IMG/VR virus record: IMGVR_UViG_3300025543_000252
Coordinates: 1 to 21,803 of that record
Reading direction: 5' to 3' (one strand)
DNA length: 21,803 nucleotides
Source of the DNA: a virus
This document shows positions 4,894 to 13,545 of the stretch, in pieces (within the stretch, counting starts at the first letter, position 1; every line of letters begins with the position of its first letter). The position numbers were made by a program, and so were the translations under genes. The notes under the pieces were generated by a model, which had not been told where the DNA came from, made no database searches, and saw only the letters and a list, made by a program, of their open reading frames with translations.

Positions 4894-7772
4894 AGCATTT
4901 GGTCATCGTTTTGGAATGCGATATTATTTCCGTCTTGCCATAAAGCGTCACCTGCGTCAAGAGGTGCAGGGATGTAATGGCTGCTTAAATCGACGTCCAC
5001 AATATTTACCATCGCGCTGTATATAGTGTCTTGCCCAGCAACCCCTTGCACTTGTAGCTCTAAGGTTGCTGCGCGTGTTCCCGTCGCTACTGGATTTACG
5101 CTAATGGTCCAATCCCCAGTTGTCATTAACGTTTGTACAGTTCCAACACTCCTCGGTAGTGAACCGTCGTACTTGAACCCTAGCGCAAATTGTCCAACTG
5201 CTGTGTTTCCAAACACTCCGGTTGCTGCTGTTGCCATACCCGTTACTCTCAGGTTGATTTGGTAAGTGTGTGCTATTCTGAGGTCAATTGTGAAAGGCGA
5301 TGTGCCGTCGGTAGTAAAATCGACGTATCCTGTTGAGTCGTTAACCGTCGCTTGCACAGGCACCGAGTAGTCGTTAATGGTTACACCATTTGAGGAGTAG
5401 TTTGTAAGACGATTGGTTTGATGCGTTATGATGCCTCCTCCGTCATTAATGCCTTCGTCTTCACCAATGGGTGTCCATTCATCACCATTAAATGGACGTG
5501 TTGGTCTTTTCCATCGACACGTACTTGTTGCCGCGTCCCACATCAGTCCATTCTCCTCACAGCAAACTTGAGATGGTGTAACCGCACCGTTTTCATCTTC
5601 CCAACTAGTAGTGCCATCAGCATTGGAGCCGACCCAATTCTGACCACAAGTACTCTGTGCGCCAATCACGCTTTTTATCAACCGCGCTGAGACAGGACGT
5701 TTATCGCCTACCGAAAAGTTACCTAACTCAATGACACGGTAGTAATCGTGGTCTATGAATATTTTATCGTTCCATTTTAGCTGTGCTACGTCTTCAGCAT
5801 CAAGTAGCAAATTGCAGTCTAATATTTTTGCGCGTACGTCACGTAAACTTTCTACAGCTTGTTGATGATATAGCCTGTAGTTGTAATTAACTAAGTTAAA
5901 AGACCCTACCCCGTACGGACTAGACGCCACACCGAACTGAAAGTAAGGGACGAAAGGTATCCCAACTGTCGAGGATGTATGTGGTTGTTCGCTAAAGTTG
6001 CTGAACAGCGGGAATTGATTTGTAAGGATTGAACCTACGTAATACTGTGTCAGAGAATTATTTTCTACGAACTGACGCGTGCCATTATAGTATGCAATCC
6101 AAGGTGCGTATGTCTCTTGCTCATACGTGTTGTCTTCCGTTTTTGAGTAACCCACTGCTATTAAAGCATCACAAGATGAACCTTGCGAGTTGCCTGTAGG
6201 AAAGTTTGGTATGCGATGTTGTTTTAAAAGAGAAAAAGTGCTTTCATACTTTTCAGTCTCAGTTGCAAAATCATTACCATTACGAATATCGCACTCTCCA
6301 TTAAAGACATCAGAAATTCCTCCAAACAAATCAACACTTGCGTATCGATACTGTCTCAGGGCTTTTTGATATTCGGTAGTTGATGAAACTACCATCCCTT
6401 GACTGCGGTCTAGCTTTTCTGTCCAGTCTTTTTTATTGCCTGTTTGAACTAAGTCGACCCAAGGTTCAACAACGATTGTTGTTGGGTCATCCGCGTATTC
6501 GACAAAAGATAAATTGAAATATTGAACGACGTTTTTAAGGAAAGCCGACGGTCCTCCTGTTAACAGCATCTCAGGCATGTCCAGTGTTTGTGAACTTCCA
6601 CCGATGTCATAAGAGTTGCACTGCCAAGTACTGCCCACTGCAATCAGGTTCAAGTCTGTAGAAGCGTTGTGAACAATGTAAGCTTGAGCCTCTTGCGCTT
6701 GCGCAGTAAAGTTAACAGCTATGTCAACTGACAGGGTGTTTTGAGTGCCTTGCGTAAAGGTCTGGTTTACTGAATAGTTTTGCCCACCTGCTGTAACTAT
6801 AAACTGTAGGTTAAAGTCACCCGTTCCCGTTGTGTTAAAGTTCACGGAAAACTCAAAAAGGAAAGTTCCCTGTGCTGGAGACAGAAAAACCCCACCTGCT
6901 ACTAAGTTGTCAGGGTCGTAAAAATCACCACCGCTTTCCACGGTAAACCCTATGGGTGTCGCTACATTCGTTGGGCAAGCTAGGTTTGTGGTTCGACCCA
7001 CACTAAAGCCATAGAGCGCACGATAGATGTTACCCTCTTGCTCTGTTCCAACCGCCATGTAAAGGTTGCTGAACTTATCGGAATCAAAGAAGTTGCTGCT
7101 AACTGCGTAGCCAGCGTAGTTAATGATTTTCTCAAACAGATATTTAACCTGAACCGCTGGCTTTAGATTCACCGGGTCCACTCCTGCATTTGATTGAGCA
7201 ATGCTTCCAACAGTCGATTGATTGAAATGCATCCTCCAACCTTGGTTAAACCTGTCCCCGTTATCAATCAACGGGTAAACAATTACACCTGCTCCAGCAC
7301 CGTTCGTTATGTCATTTGTTACATCCCAGCTATCGATAATGTTTTGAGCAGTTGATTCGTGGTCGAGCAGAACGCCTAACACATCACGCCACGTGATTTC
7401 TTTAATTGAAAAGAAGACGTCACCTACTTGACCAAGAATTAAGCATCTATATGTTTTCTTTTCTTCGTCAAAACTTAAAAGCTGTAAAGCACCATCCATA
7501 ATAGACGTGCCGTTGTCACGAATCTGAACGTATGTTTTTTTATCCGTTTTCCAATCCGCAGAAAAGGTGTTCAAATTGTAAAAAGCACGAAAGAAATGAT
7601 TGTTGGTTTCAGTATAAGGTAAATCAAAGGTTAAGGTGTGTGGTGACTTACGAATAAGAATGTTATTCAAATCTTGCACCACAACTTTTAACTCCAGCCG
7701 TGTTCCCGTAGTGTCTAGCTCCGTATCAAAGACGGTAGGTGCGCTTTGTTTTGCCGCAAATAACTGAATCAT
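4884..7772 (-). CDS. Large tail structural protein (962 aa)
   Basis: The largest gene in the window. It begins MIQLFAAKQSAPTVFDTELD, and the N-terminal 130 residues (ending QVGDVFFSIKEITWRDV) read like a distal-tail or baseplate-hub type domain common in Bacteroidetes siphoviruses, by memory. The middle is rich in beta strands with Ser, Thr and Asn. A Cys-rich insert lies near 5480-5670 (STCGQNW, VCCEENGLMWD, STCRWKR). The C-terminus is again beta-rich and ends PLDAGDALWQDGNN and onward. It overlaps the upstream tail gene by 4 bases (ATGA). Likely part of the tail tip or baseplate next to the tape measure; the exact role is inferred from position and size. Confidence 0.65.
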   Translation of the reverse strand: MIQLFAAKQSAPTVFDTELDTTGTRLELKVVVQDLNNILIRKSPHTLTFDLPYTETNNHFFRAFYNLNTFSADWKTDKKTYVQIRDNGTSIMDGALQLLSFDEEKKTYRCLILGQVGDVFFSIKEITWRDVLGVLLDHESTAQNIIDSWDVTNDITNGAGAGVIVYPLIDNGDRFNQGWRMHFNQSTVGSIAQSNAGVDPVNLKPAVQVKYLFEKIINYAGYAVSSNFFDSDKFSNLYMAVGTEQEGNIYRALYGFSVGRTTNLACPTNVATPIGFTVESGGDFYDPDNLVAGGVFLSPAQGTFLFEFSVNFNTTGTGDFNLQFIVTAGGQNYSVNQTFTQGTQNTLSVDIAVNFTAQAQEAQAYIVHNASTDLNLIAVGSTWQCNSYDIGGSSQTLDMPEMLLTGGPSAFLKNVVQYFNLSFVEYADDPTTIVVEPWVDLVQTGNKKDWTEKLDRSQGMVVSSTTEYQKALRQYRYASVDLFGGISDVFNGECDIRNGNDFATETEKYESTFSLLKQHRIPNFPTGNSQGSSCDALIAVGYSKTEDNTYEQETYAPWIAYYNGTRQFVENNSLTQYYVGSILTNQFPLFSNFSEQPHTSSTVGIPFVPYFQFGVASSPYGVGSFNLVNYNYRLYHQQAVESLRDVRAKILDCNLLLDAEDVAQLKWNDKIFIDHDYYRVIELGNFSVGDKRPVSARLIKSVIGAQSTCGQNWVGSNADGTTSWEDENGAVTPSQVCCEENGLMWDAATSTCRWKRPTRPFNGDEWTPIGEDEGINDGGGIITHQTNRLTNYSSNGVTINDYSVPVQATVNDSTGYVDFTTDGTSPFTIDLRIAHTYQINLRVTGMATAATGVFGNTAVGQFALGFKYDGSLPRSVGTVQTLMTTGDWTISVNPVATGTRAATLELQVQGVAGQDTIYSAMVNIVDVDLSSHYIPAPLDAGDALWQDGNNIAFQNDDQMLWN

Positions 7773-9049
7773 AGTGAGTTGTTGTTTTTACCAAACTCAA
7801 TTGCAACCGAATACTGTGACAGTTCTTGGTTCTCTGCAATTTTATATGTCACCGCTCTATCTGTTATAACCACCGGAAGCCATCCGAATTCCTGAATGTA
7901 AACCTTTGGACTTTGTAAAAGTGCCTCCATTAATGGTTTCATTTCCGCACCTCGAAAACCTGTGTTTAAAGTCATCTGCTGCACTCCTTTCACATCATAC
8001 TGCTGCCTTCCACCTTGCCAAGGATAATAGTTCAACCCACCAGACCCGGCTGTATAAGCAGTGCTGCCGCTGGAATCGTACTCCCTTGTTTGTACGCTTG
8101 TGGTCGTTTTACTACTCTTATCAAACGTCAGATAATCCCAACCACCTATGCCATTTAAAAACGCTAATCGGTAGCTGGTGTATCGGCTACAGTCGATTCT
8201 CTTAAACGTATATGTTTGAGTTCTTTGTGTTGTGAATGTGAGGTTAGAAAAACCAGCTATCTCGTAACTGTCCCAACCAGCATTAGCTGCATCTCCCGGA
8301 GATGCTGATGGGTTTAATGTTTGGTTCTTTAAGTTAAAGGGACCACAGAAAAAATATGTGATGTCGCTGTTTCCTGAGCCAGCCACGCCATTAGTTAAAC
8401 CGCTGGTGCTTAACACATTACCAGCAACGTCTTTGTATTGCACACGCCAAACAACAACTTGCGTGTTCACGGTGTTGTCCAAATTATTCGTGAATGCAAA
8501 TATACCTTGGTCACTATCTGTTACGTAGTGAACGTCGGAAACCGACAGGACCTTTCTGAATTGGTCGTTTGGTATGTATGTGTTTAAAGGAGTCGCTGTG
8601 CTTGGCAAAGACACAGGGTAAATACCTCCCTTCCAATAATAAAGGTAGCTGCTGTCCGGAAATGTCACAGTATATGAGCTGGAACTTACTGAGGTAGCGT
8701 AGCGGTAACCTAGACGAATCAACTTGTTGCCCGTAAGGTTAATTGAGTTTGCGCCAACCGTTATTTGATGAATAGCCTGTCCCGATGAGTCGACCTCGTC
8801 ATACATCACGTAGTCGTTTAAAATTTTCGCAATCTCAAACACACCACAGTTTTCAGAGTTTAGACCTGCAAAAACCTCAACCAAAGGACCGAGTCCTTCA
8901 TAAACTTGTAAAATGTAACTAAACCTCGGCTGCGCAATTATTGCGGCATCGGTTTCCTCAACTACAAACGTCGCGTAATCCGAGGTTCCAATAAATGGTT
9001 TAGATGCAAGTGATACCGCAGTTGGCTGTTGGTGTACTGTGAATGCCAT
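7769..9049 (-). CDS. Tail/virion structural protein (426 aa)
   Basis: It begins MAFTVHQQPTAVSLASKPF and is beta-rich throughout. The C-terminal third (YRLAFLNGIGGWDYLTFDK, then QYDVKGVQQMTLNTGF, MEALLQSPKVYIQEFGWLPV, VAIEFGKNN) matches a pattern I recall from structural proteins of flavobacterial siphoviruses, where a 'GGWDY' segment precedes a domain that packs against other tail subunits. It lies between the gp10-like gene and the 962-residue tail gene, which it overlaps by 4 bases. I cannot say whether it is the tail tube, the distal tail protein or a baseplate wing. Confidence 0.62.
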   Translation of the reverse strand: MAFTVHQQPTAVSLASKPFIGTSDYATFVVEETDAAIIAQPRFSYILQVYEGLGPLVEVFAGLNSENCGVFEIAKILNDYVMYDEVDSSGQAIHQITVGANSINLTGNKLIRLGYRYATSVSSSSYTVTFPDSSYLYYWKGGIYPVSLPSTATPLNTYIPNDQFRKVLSVSDVHYVTDSDQGIFAFTNNLDNTVNTQVVVWRVQYKDVAGNVLSTSGLTNGVAGSGNSDITYFFCGPFNLKNQTLNPSASPGDAANAGWDSYEIAGFSNLTFTTQRTQTYTFKRIDCSRYTSYRLAFLNGIGGWDYLTFDKSSKTTTSVQTREYDSSGSTAYTAGSGGLNYYPWQGGRQQYDVKGVQQMTLNTGFRGAEMKPLMEALLQSPKVYIQEFGWLPVVITDRAVTYKIAENQELSQYSVAIEFGKNNNSL

Positions 9050-9657
9050 TATAAAGAGATTGTGATAATAATTTCGTCCTTAAAAGTTTGGTCTAATTCT
9101 GCTTCTAGGTCTTTAGTCCAAGCTAACTCCATGCGTGATTTCCATTTGGTAAAAATCATATCCATTGACTCAGAAGCAAACGGAGTCGGTTCTATACCAT
9201 ATAAATATATATTCCTCGAAATCACTTGCACCCTTTGTTTTCTTGGGACAAATCTACCCTTGGCATCTCGAAAACCCGGTAGCCTTTTTTGAATAACCCA
9301 TCGGTCAATTCCACCGCGCAGACCACCCGGCCTACCTGTGTTTGTTCCAAATCGAAATGGTGATTCCGGTGCTTTGTCTTTCTGTCCTCGTAAGAAACCA
9401 CCAACTCCGTACTCCACGTATTGCCAGTACTCTGCACCTTGAAATGTAAAACCTAACGTAAGAGAGTTGTCTCGATTAACTGCGTACTCGTAGCTTACGC
9501 TTTTACGTAAATTACCACTTGCGTTTTTGTTCTCTTTATCTAATGCGTGTTTCGCGGCACGAACTAAAGCTTTGCCCATTAAGTTGTAGGTCCGCGTTAG
9601 GTTATAACAGGTCCACGTCTTTTTTCCGTTGCTATATGAGAACCGAATCAATCCCAC
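9049..9657 (-). CDS. HK97 gp10-like head-tail/tail completion protein (202 aa)
   Basis: The segment ALVRAAKHALDKENKNASGNLRKSVSYEY followed by a strand and WQYVEYGVGGF matches the helix-then-'YxxYVEyG' signature of HK97 gp10-like proteins, which act at the head-tail junction or in tail completion. The middle has a Gly/Arg-rich loop (TGRPGGLRGGIDRW) and a basic stretch GRFVPRKQRVQV. The frame starts with GTG at 9657, only 2 bases after the stop of the upstream gene; there is no closer ATG near the conserved start. The stop overlaps the next ATG by one base. Confidence 0.65.
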   Translation of the reverse strand: MGLIRFSYSNGKKTWTCYNLTRTYNLMGKALVRAAKHALDKENKNASGNLRKSVSYEYAVNRDNSLTLGFTFQGAEYWQYVEYGVGGFLRGQKDKAPESPFRFGTNTGRPGGLRGGIDRWVIQKRLPGFRDAKGRFVPRKQRVQVISRNIYLYGIEPTPFASESMDMIFTKWKSRMELAWTKDLEAELDQTFKDEIIITISL

Positions 9658-9659
9658 CG

Positions 9660-10124
9660 TTAGGCAATCAGAGCGTCACATAGGTTGCTGGGCAAAGGCA
9701 CGCGAATACTTATGTTAGCACTCCAACCAAAGAGCAGGTTATCAAACCGAAATTGAAAAGGCTGACACATAATAGGAAAGTCCACCGTGTAGTTTGGGTT
9801 TGATATAGGAGTTGATTGGCTCATTGCTAGGTGAAGCTCGGCAAGCACGTCTTGGATAATAAGAAGGTTTTCGCTCAACACGTTGTTTATCACTTCCTGT
9901 TGTTCTTCAAATACTATGTCGGCAATCACAAGCTCAAAGTCTAAGGTTGTAAACTGCTTGTCTACTTGTGCGTTGGAAACCTGTGCGTACATCAGCGGAT
10001 AACCATTGCTGGGTATTTTATTGATGTCAACCTCGTCGAAGTTGTTCTCGTAAAAGGTTTGCACTTGCAGATGCGCATTTGCAATGTTTTTAAATATGGT
10101 GCTAACGTCCTGAACTGTTCCCAT
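9660..10124 (-). CDS. Probable tail terminator/neck protein (154 aa)
   Basis: It begins MGTVQDVSTIFKNIANAHLQVQTFY. The pattern is an N-terminal helix, strands (PLMYAQVSNAQVD, LDFELVIADIVFEEQQ), a long helix (VINNVLSENLLIIQDVLAELHLAM), then strands ending FGWSANISIRVPLP. That layout resembles the small alpha/beta fold of siphovirus tail terminators such as lambda gpU, and its place between the tail chaperone and the gp10-like gene suits such a role. I recognise no exact family. The ATG at 10124 lies inside the -1 frame extension of the chaperone gene, with a 23-base overlap. Confidence 0.5.
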   Translation of the reverse strand: MGTVQDVSTIFKNIANAHLQVQTFYENNFDEVDINKIPSNGYPLMYAQVSNAQVDKQFTTLDFELVIADIVFEEQQEVINNVLSENLLIIQDVLAELHLAMSQSTPISNPNYTVDFPIMCQPFQFRFDNLLFGWSANISIRVPLPSNLCDALIA

Positions 10125-10841
10125 TGAGTTTTATTTTTTGGCTCATCGCCACGTCCTTTTCGTAAGCTAAGAAAGTTAATGCTTCCCGAACGCTTAGGTC
10201 AGTGACGGTTTCTATATTTAATATATTTCCGGAAGCAAGTTGATAGATTATTTGGTACCATCCCCATTTTTGAGCGATTGGATTCGTTCCTTCTCCGCTA
10301 AATATTGTGGCAAACTCTGCGCTGATTCCTTCGCGATAACTGAAAAAAAAACCATGAGCGAAACAGCCACCCCAAACGGAGCCTGAAGCATTGCCTCTGT
10401 TTTACTCTGCGTCGGTTTGTAAGGCTCTACCTCATACCAATTAGAAACCTTACGTGTGATTGGTCGATACAGCACGCTCATAATCTTGTGCATGTTTTCG
10501 TCTGCGCTCTCACAGTATATCTCCAAGTCAGCAAACTCACCCACGCTTAAATTCTCCATGTCGGGTACCAAGCCGTACTCCACTTCATCCATGACAAACG
10601 TCCGTTGCACTTCGCTTGTTTGTGGAGGAGTGCGCAACCAAGTCAGTACCTTTTCAATTCGCAAGATGTCCTTGCTTGTGATTTTAACAAGCTGGTCTTC
10701 CGAAGCGTTGGTCAGTATCCGAATCGTTGCCATCACTTTGTGAATGTCTTGCTTGTGCTTTTTGTCCAACGCAGTGATGTCCCGGTACTGTTTGATTGTT
10801 ATTTCGTTGTAATTGCTGGGGAAATAAAGAGTGAATTTCAT
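10102..10841 (-). CDS. Tail assembly chaperone, long form by -1 frameshift (about 246 aa)
   Basis: If ribosomes slip back one base on the T run (codons GTT TTT TTT TCA), translation leaves the zero frame after residue 166 and adds 80 residues in the -1 frame, ending at TAG 10104-10102. The extension starts FSYREGISAEFATIF, includes QKWGWYQIIYQLASG and VREALTFLAYEK, and looks like a folded domain rather than noise. It has no ATG of its own near its start that would give the whole domain, and it bridges the 123-base space between the short form's stop and the next gene. This matches the gpG/gpGT arrangement of lambda-like tails. Seen: slippery run, matching frame, open extension. Inferred: that the shift happens. 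Confidence 0.7.
10248..10841 (-). CDS. Tail assembly chaperone, short (zero-frame) form (197 aa)
   Basis: It likely binds the tape measure protein and brings tail tube subunits together, like lambda gpG; chaperones of this kind do not stay in the virion. The N-terminus MKFTLYFPSNYNEITIKQYRDI fits a pattern I recall in flavobacterial phages. It starts with ATG at 10841, overlapping the terminase stop by 4 bases. After residue 164 the gene has a nine-T run (minus strand of 10343-10351), and the other reading frame then continues as a plausible protein. In the zero frame it ends with a short tail ENGDGTK-type sequence (NGDGTK). The call rests mainly on this frameshift architecture and on tail-operon context. 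Confidence 0.62.
   Translation of the reverse strand: MKFTLYFPSNYNEITIKQYRDITALDKKHKQDIHKVMATIRILTNASEDQLVKITSKDILRIEKVLTWLRTPPQTSEVQRTFVMDEVEYGLVPDMENLSVGEFADLEIYCESADENMHKIMSVLYRPITRKVSNWYEVEPYKPTQSKTEAMLQAPFGVAVSLMVFFSVIAKESAQSLPQYLAEKERIQSLKNGDGTK
10343..10351 (-). promoter_or_regulatory. Slippery T9 run for -1 ribosomal frameshift
   Basis: Nine consecutive T on the minus strand (GG, T9, CAG) within the chaperone gene, read as GTT TTT TTT TCA in the zero frame. It contains a T TTT TTT heptamer that allows full re-pairing after a -1 slip. The -1 frame downstream is open for 80 codons. I did not work out a downstream stimulatory hairpin or pseudoknot. Confidence 0.7.
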
Positions 10842-11989
10842 CGAATGTAATATTTACCGGTTTTCTTAATAAGCTTATTTAAACAAACATAACGTACTGC
10901 ATCCACTCCGTGATTCCAGAGGTCGACTGGGATATTAAGTATCTTCCCGTTACGGTCCGTCTGCCACTTGTAGTTTCTGAACTCTTTGTGCAGGTTGGTG
11001 CTTGCCTCTGTGATGTAAAGCTTGTAACGACGCATGGCATCAATACCTATGCGTATCGAGTCCGGACCTTTCTTCGCTCCTTTAATATTGAACCCCATGC
11101 GGTGAATCTCCTCGATTGATTTTGGCTCGCTGCTATCAGCAATTATCTCCATGCGACGGTCCACACCTAAGTCACGTAGTTTTTTTGCCACGTCCGGGTT
11201 GGTCAGGTTTGTCTCGTACAGCAGTTCGTCCATATAAATATCATCGCCTTGTAAATAGACACCGACAATTACCGTTGGGTCGTTTGAGAAACCCCAGTCA
11301 AGTCCGTACGCCACTAGCTTTGCGTTCTCAGGAACCTTTGGAGTTGTTGCCGTGTGAAACACCACCTCCTTGCTTACACCGCGCTCACCAAGTCCGTAGA
11401 CAGTCCAGTAGTATTCGTCAGTTTCTCTCAGCCTTTCAATCTCCTCGACTAATTCCTTGGGCAAGAACGGGTTATCGAGGTAGGTGCTTTTAAAGAACTC
11501 GCTGTCATCACGTGGTATGACTTTGTCGTACAGCCAGTGGTACTCGTCGCTGGGATTGAAGTCTACAATAACTCTCCACGTCGTTCTTAAGATTAGTTGC
11601 TGCCAAGAACCCCAGTCTAACTCGTTGGCTTCGTTGCAGAAAAGGACGTCGCGCTTCCGGCCTCTCACTTTCTGGCTCATGTCAACGGAAATGAACTCAA
11701 TGGTGTTACCAAACAGAGTGTATAGGTTTTCCGATTTGTTGTGGTCGTTAGCGTTGTATAAACCTTCGGTTTCCAATATCTCCATGAAGTCACGCAACAC
11801 GGACGCACGAAGAGCTGGAAAGGTCTTGCGGCAGATGGTGATGACCATTCCTGCATTTGGATTGGAATGGCAAAGCTCAATCAGACACAAGCAGACAGAC
11901 CATGTCTTTCCGCTACGCGTGCCACCTTGATGGATTTGAATCTTAGCTTTGGAACCTTTGCAGTCGTAGTACGTCTTTGCTAACTTCAT
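10838..11989 (-). CDS. terL: Terminase large subunit (383 aa)
   Basis: This is the DNA packaging motor and headful/cos nuclease. The ATPase half has Walker A GGTRSGKT (residues 22-29), the C-motif region RTTWRVIVDFNPSDEYHWLYD (about 135-155) and Walker B VLFCNE (115-120, catalytic Glu 120). The nuclease half has the RNase H-like acidic residues: Asp 231 in GLDWGFSNDPT, Asp 285 in IIADSSEPKS and Asp 363 in GVDAVRY. It fits the Terminase_3/PBSX-type group. The start ATG at 11989 overlaps the small subunit stop by 4 bases, and its own stop overlaps the next gene's ATG in the same way. All key residues are present, so it looks functional. Confidence 0.95.
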   Translation of the reverse strand: MKLAKTYYDCKGSKAKIQIHQGGTRSGKTWSVCLCLIELCHSNPNAGMVITICRKTFPALRASVLRDFMEILETEGLYNANDHNKSENLYTLFGNTIEFISVDMSQKVRGRKRDVLFCNEANELDWGSWQQLILRTTWRVIVDFNPSDEYHWLYDKVIPRDDSEFFKSTYLDNPFLPKELVEEIERLRETDEYYWTVYGLGERGVSKEVVFHTATTPKVPENAKLVAYGLDWGFSNDPTVIVGVYLQGDDIYMDELLYETNLTNPDVAKKLRDLGVDRRMEIIADSSEPKSIEEIHRMGFNIKGAKKGPDSIRIGIDAMRRYKLYITEASTNLHKEFRNYKWQTDRNGKILNIPVDLWNHGVDAVRYVCLNKLIKKTGKYYIR

Positions 11990-12351
11990 TCATCCAGCAA
12001 GTGTGACTCCGTCTGGTCGGTGTGGTCCAGCACTTCGTCAAACCAAGACAAAGGTTTCTTTTCTCTAATAATCACTTCTTGTGACTCAGTGTAACCACGC
12101 TTTTTACCTTTGGTCTTTAGGTAGAAAATGGTCGCACTTGGGTTGCCTTGCTTGATTAACTTGTACAGATTGCTTTCCGCAAAGTCTACCGACGCTTCTG
12201 CAATGCCTTGCACTTCCTTCGCGTACTCATCATCGCTCTTTTTCCAATCGTAGTGTGTCCAACGACTAATGCCTACTTGCTTACAAGCCACCGACACCAC
12301 ACCTAGAGAACGCTCTAAAGCTTCGAGCATTGATTTCTTCTTGTCGTTCAT
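11986..12351 (-). CDS. terS: Terminase small subunit (121 aa)
   Basis: It probably recognises the packaging start site on phage DNA and loads the large subunit. The N-terminus holds a helix-turn-helix: LGVVSVACKQVGISRWTHYDWKKSD (about residues 16-40). This is followed by helices for oligomer formation (DFAESNLYKLIKQGN) and SATIFYLKTKGKKRGYTESQE, a motif that is frequent in phage terminase small subunits. It lies immediately upstream of terL with an ATGA overlap, which supports the call. The start ATG is 12351. Confidence 0.88.
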   Translation of the reverse strand: MNDKKKSMLEALERSLGVVSVACKQVGISRWTHYDWKKSDDEYAKEVQGIAEASVDFAESNLYKLIKQGNPSATIFYLKTKGKKRGYTESQEVIIREKKPLSWFDEVLDHTDQTESHLLDE

Positions 12352-12357
12352 TCTTTT

Positions 12358-13545
12358 TTATGTGTTAGGTATGTAAGCTTTTCCGTTGACCTTTATTTTT
12401 AGGTTGAGGTCCAAATTGTGCATACGGTTGATGACTACTTCACAATATTTTGGGTCTAACTCCATCGCATAACAGGAGCGTCCTAGCTGCTCACATGCCA
12501 CCATAGTCGTTCCGCTACCAACAAAAGGGTCCAACACAATCTCTCCTTTTTCAGTGCTGTTTTTAATAAGGTAAGCCATTAACTCCACGGGTTTCATTGT
12601 TGGGTGTTCCCGGCTTGACCTTGGCTTATCAAATTCAAGTACGGTGGTTTGCTTGCGGTCTGTGAACCAACGGTGCGACGCTCCTTCTTTCCATCCATAC
12701 AGACACGGTTCGTGCTTCCATTGGTAATCTTGCCTGCCCATAACCAGTGTGTTCTTAACCCATATCAAGCACTGACGTATTTGTATGTTGGCTGCTTTCA
12801 ATGCTAGTCGAAAGTTGATGCCTTCGGTGTCTGCGTGCCAAACGTAAAAGGCACTACCGGGTTTGATGCATTCCATCGCACGTGAAAAAGCATCGAGCAG
12901 GAAAAGATAGAAATCGTTATCGGCCATGTGGTCGTTTTCAATCTTCAGCTTTTGCTCCGTACCTCCTTCGTAGTTCACATTGTATGGTGGGTCTGTTACC
13001 ACCGCGTCACACATCTCTAGTGAGGTTAATTTGACGTAGTCATCGTACTTGGTTGCATCTCCGCAAAGCAATCTGTGACTTCCAATTTCAATTAAGTCCC
13101 CAACCTTTAGGAATGACTCAGACGGTAGCTCCACTTCAAAGTCATCGTCTGATGCTTCCGTTTCTAGTTCGTTTGCAAAGTCAATATCAACACCCCAATC
13201 TGTAAGGTCTTCTGCGTCGTAGAGGTTTGCAAGCATCTCCATATCCCACGCACCGAACCCAGCGTTGTCTTTAATGACAAACTCCTTCTGTTTTTCTTCG
13301 TCCCAATCAACAATTACAATTGGGACTTCTTTTAGTCCTGCTTCCTTACAGGCTCGGTACCGCATGTTACCACCAAGTATGACGTAGTCTGTGTTTACAA
13401 CGATTGGCCGCGTTGACAACATCTCCGGAAACTCCTGCACGCTTTTTACAAGGAGCGCAAACTTGTCATCTTTAATGAACCGAGGATTATTCGGGTTTTG
13501 TTTCAGTTGTTGAATCTTCACAACTTGCGAGGTAGGCTGCTTCAA
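12358..13545 (-). CDS. ParB-like domain fused to DNA methyltransferase (395 aa)
   Basis: It probably methylates phage DNA at adenine-N6 or cytosine-N4. Residues 8-100 form a ParB/Srx-like N-domain (KIQQLKQNPNNPR, then ILGGNMRYRACKEAG at 56-70). The C-domain is an N6_N4_Mtase: motif IV DPPYNVNY at 185-192, HPTMKP at 314-319 and the SAM-binding motif DPFVGSGTT at 339-347. Having motif IV ahead of motif I is the beta-class order. No cognate restriction enzyme is seen, so protection from host restriction or regulation is more likely than a full restriction system. The start ATG at 13545 overlaps the upstream gene by 59 bases; a GTG near codon 9 is an alternative. It sits just upstream of terS. 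Confidence 0.88.
   Translation of the reverse strand: MKQPTSQVVKIQQLKQNPNNPRFIKDDKFALLVKSVQEFPEMLSTRPIVVNTDYVILGGNMRYRACKEAGLKEVPIVIVDWDEEKQKEFVIKDNAGFGAWDMEMLANLYDAEDLTDWGVDIDFANELETEASDDDFEVELPSESFLKVGDLIEIGSHRLLCGDATKYDDYVKLTSLEMCDAVVTDPPYNVNYEGGTEQKLKIENDHMADNDFYLFLLDAFSRAMECIKPGSAFYVWHADTEGINFRLALKAANIQIRQCLIWVKNTLVMGRQDYQWKHEPCLYGWKEGASHRWFTDRKQTTVLEFDKPRSSREHPTMKPVELMAYLIKNSTEKGEIVLDPFVGSGTTMVACEQLGRSCYAMELDPKYCEVVINRMHNLDLNLKIKVNGKAYIPNT

Noticed and set aside
10125-10247. Space between chaperone stop and next gene as plain intergenic DNA
   Set aside because: The -1 frame is open across it and protein-like, so it is better explained as the frameshift extension.
11116-11930. Two long plus-strand frames (about 125 and 148 codons) opposite the terminase gene
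   Set aside because: They lie fully inside terL, which has all its motifs, and their products look like random Ser/Leu/Arg-rich shadow sequence.
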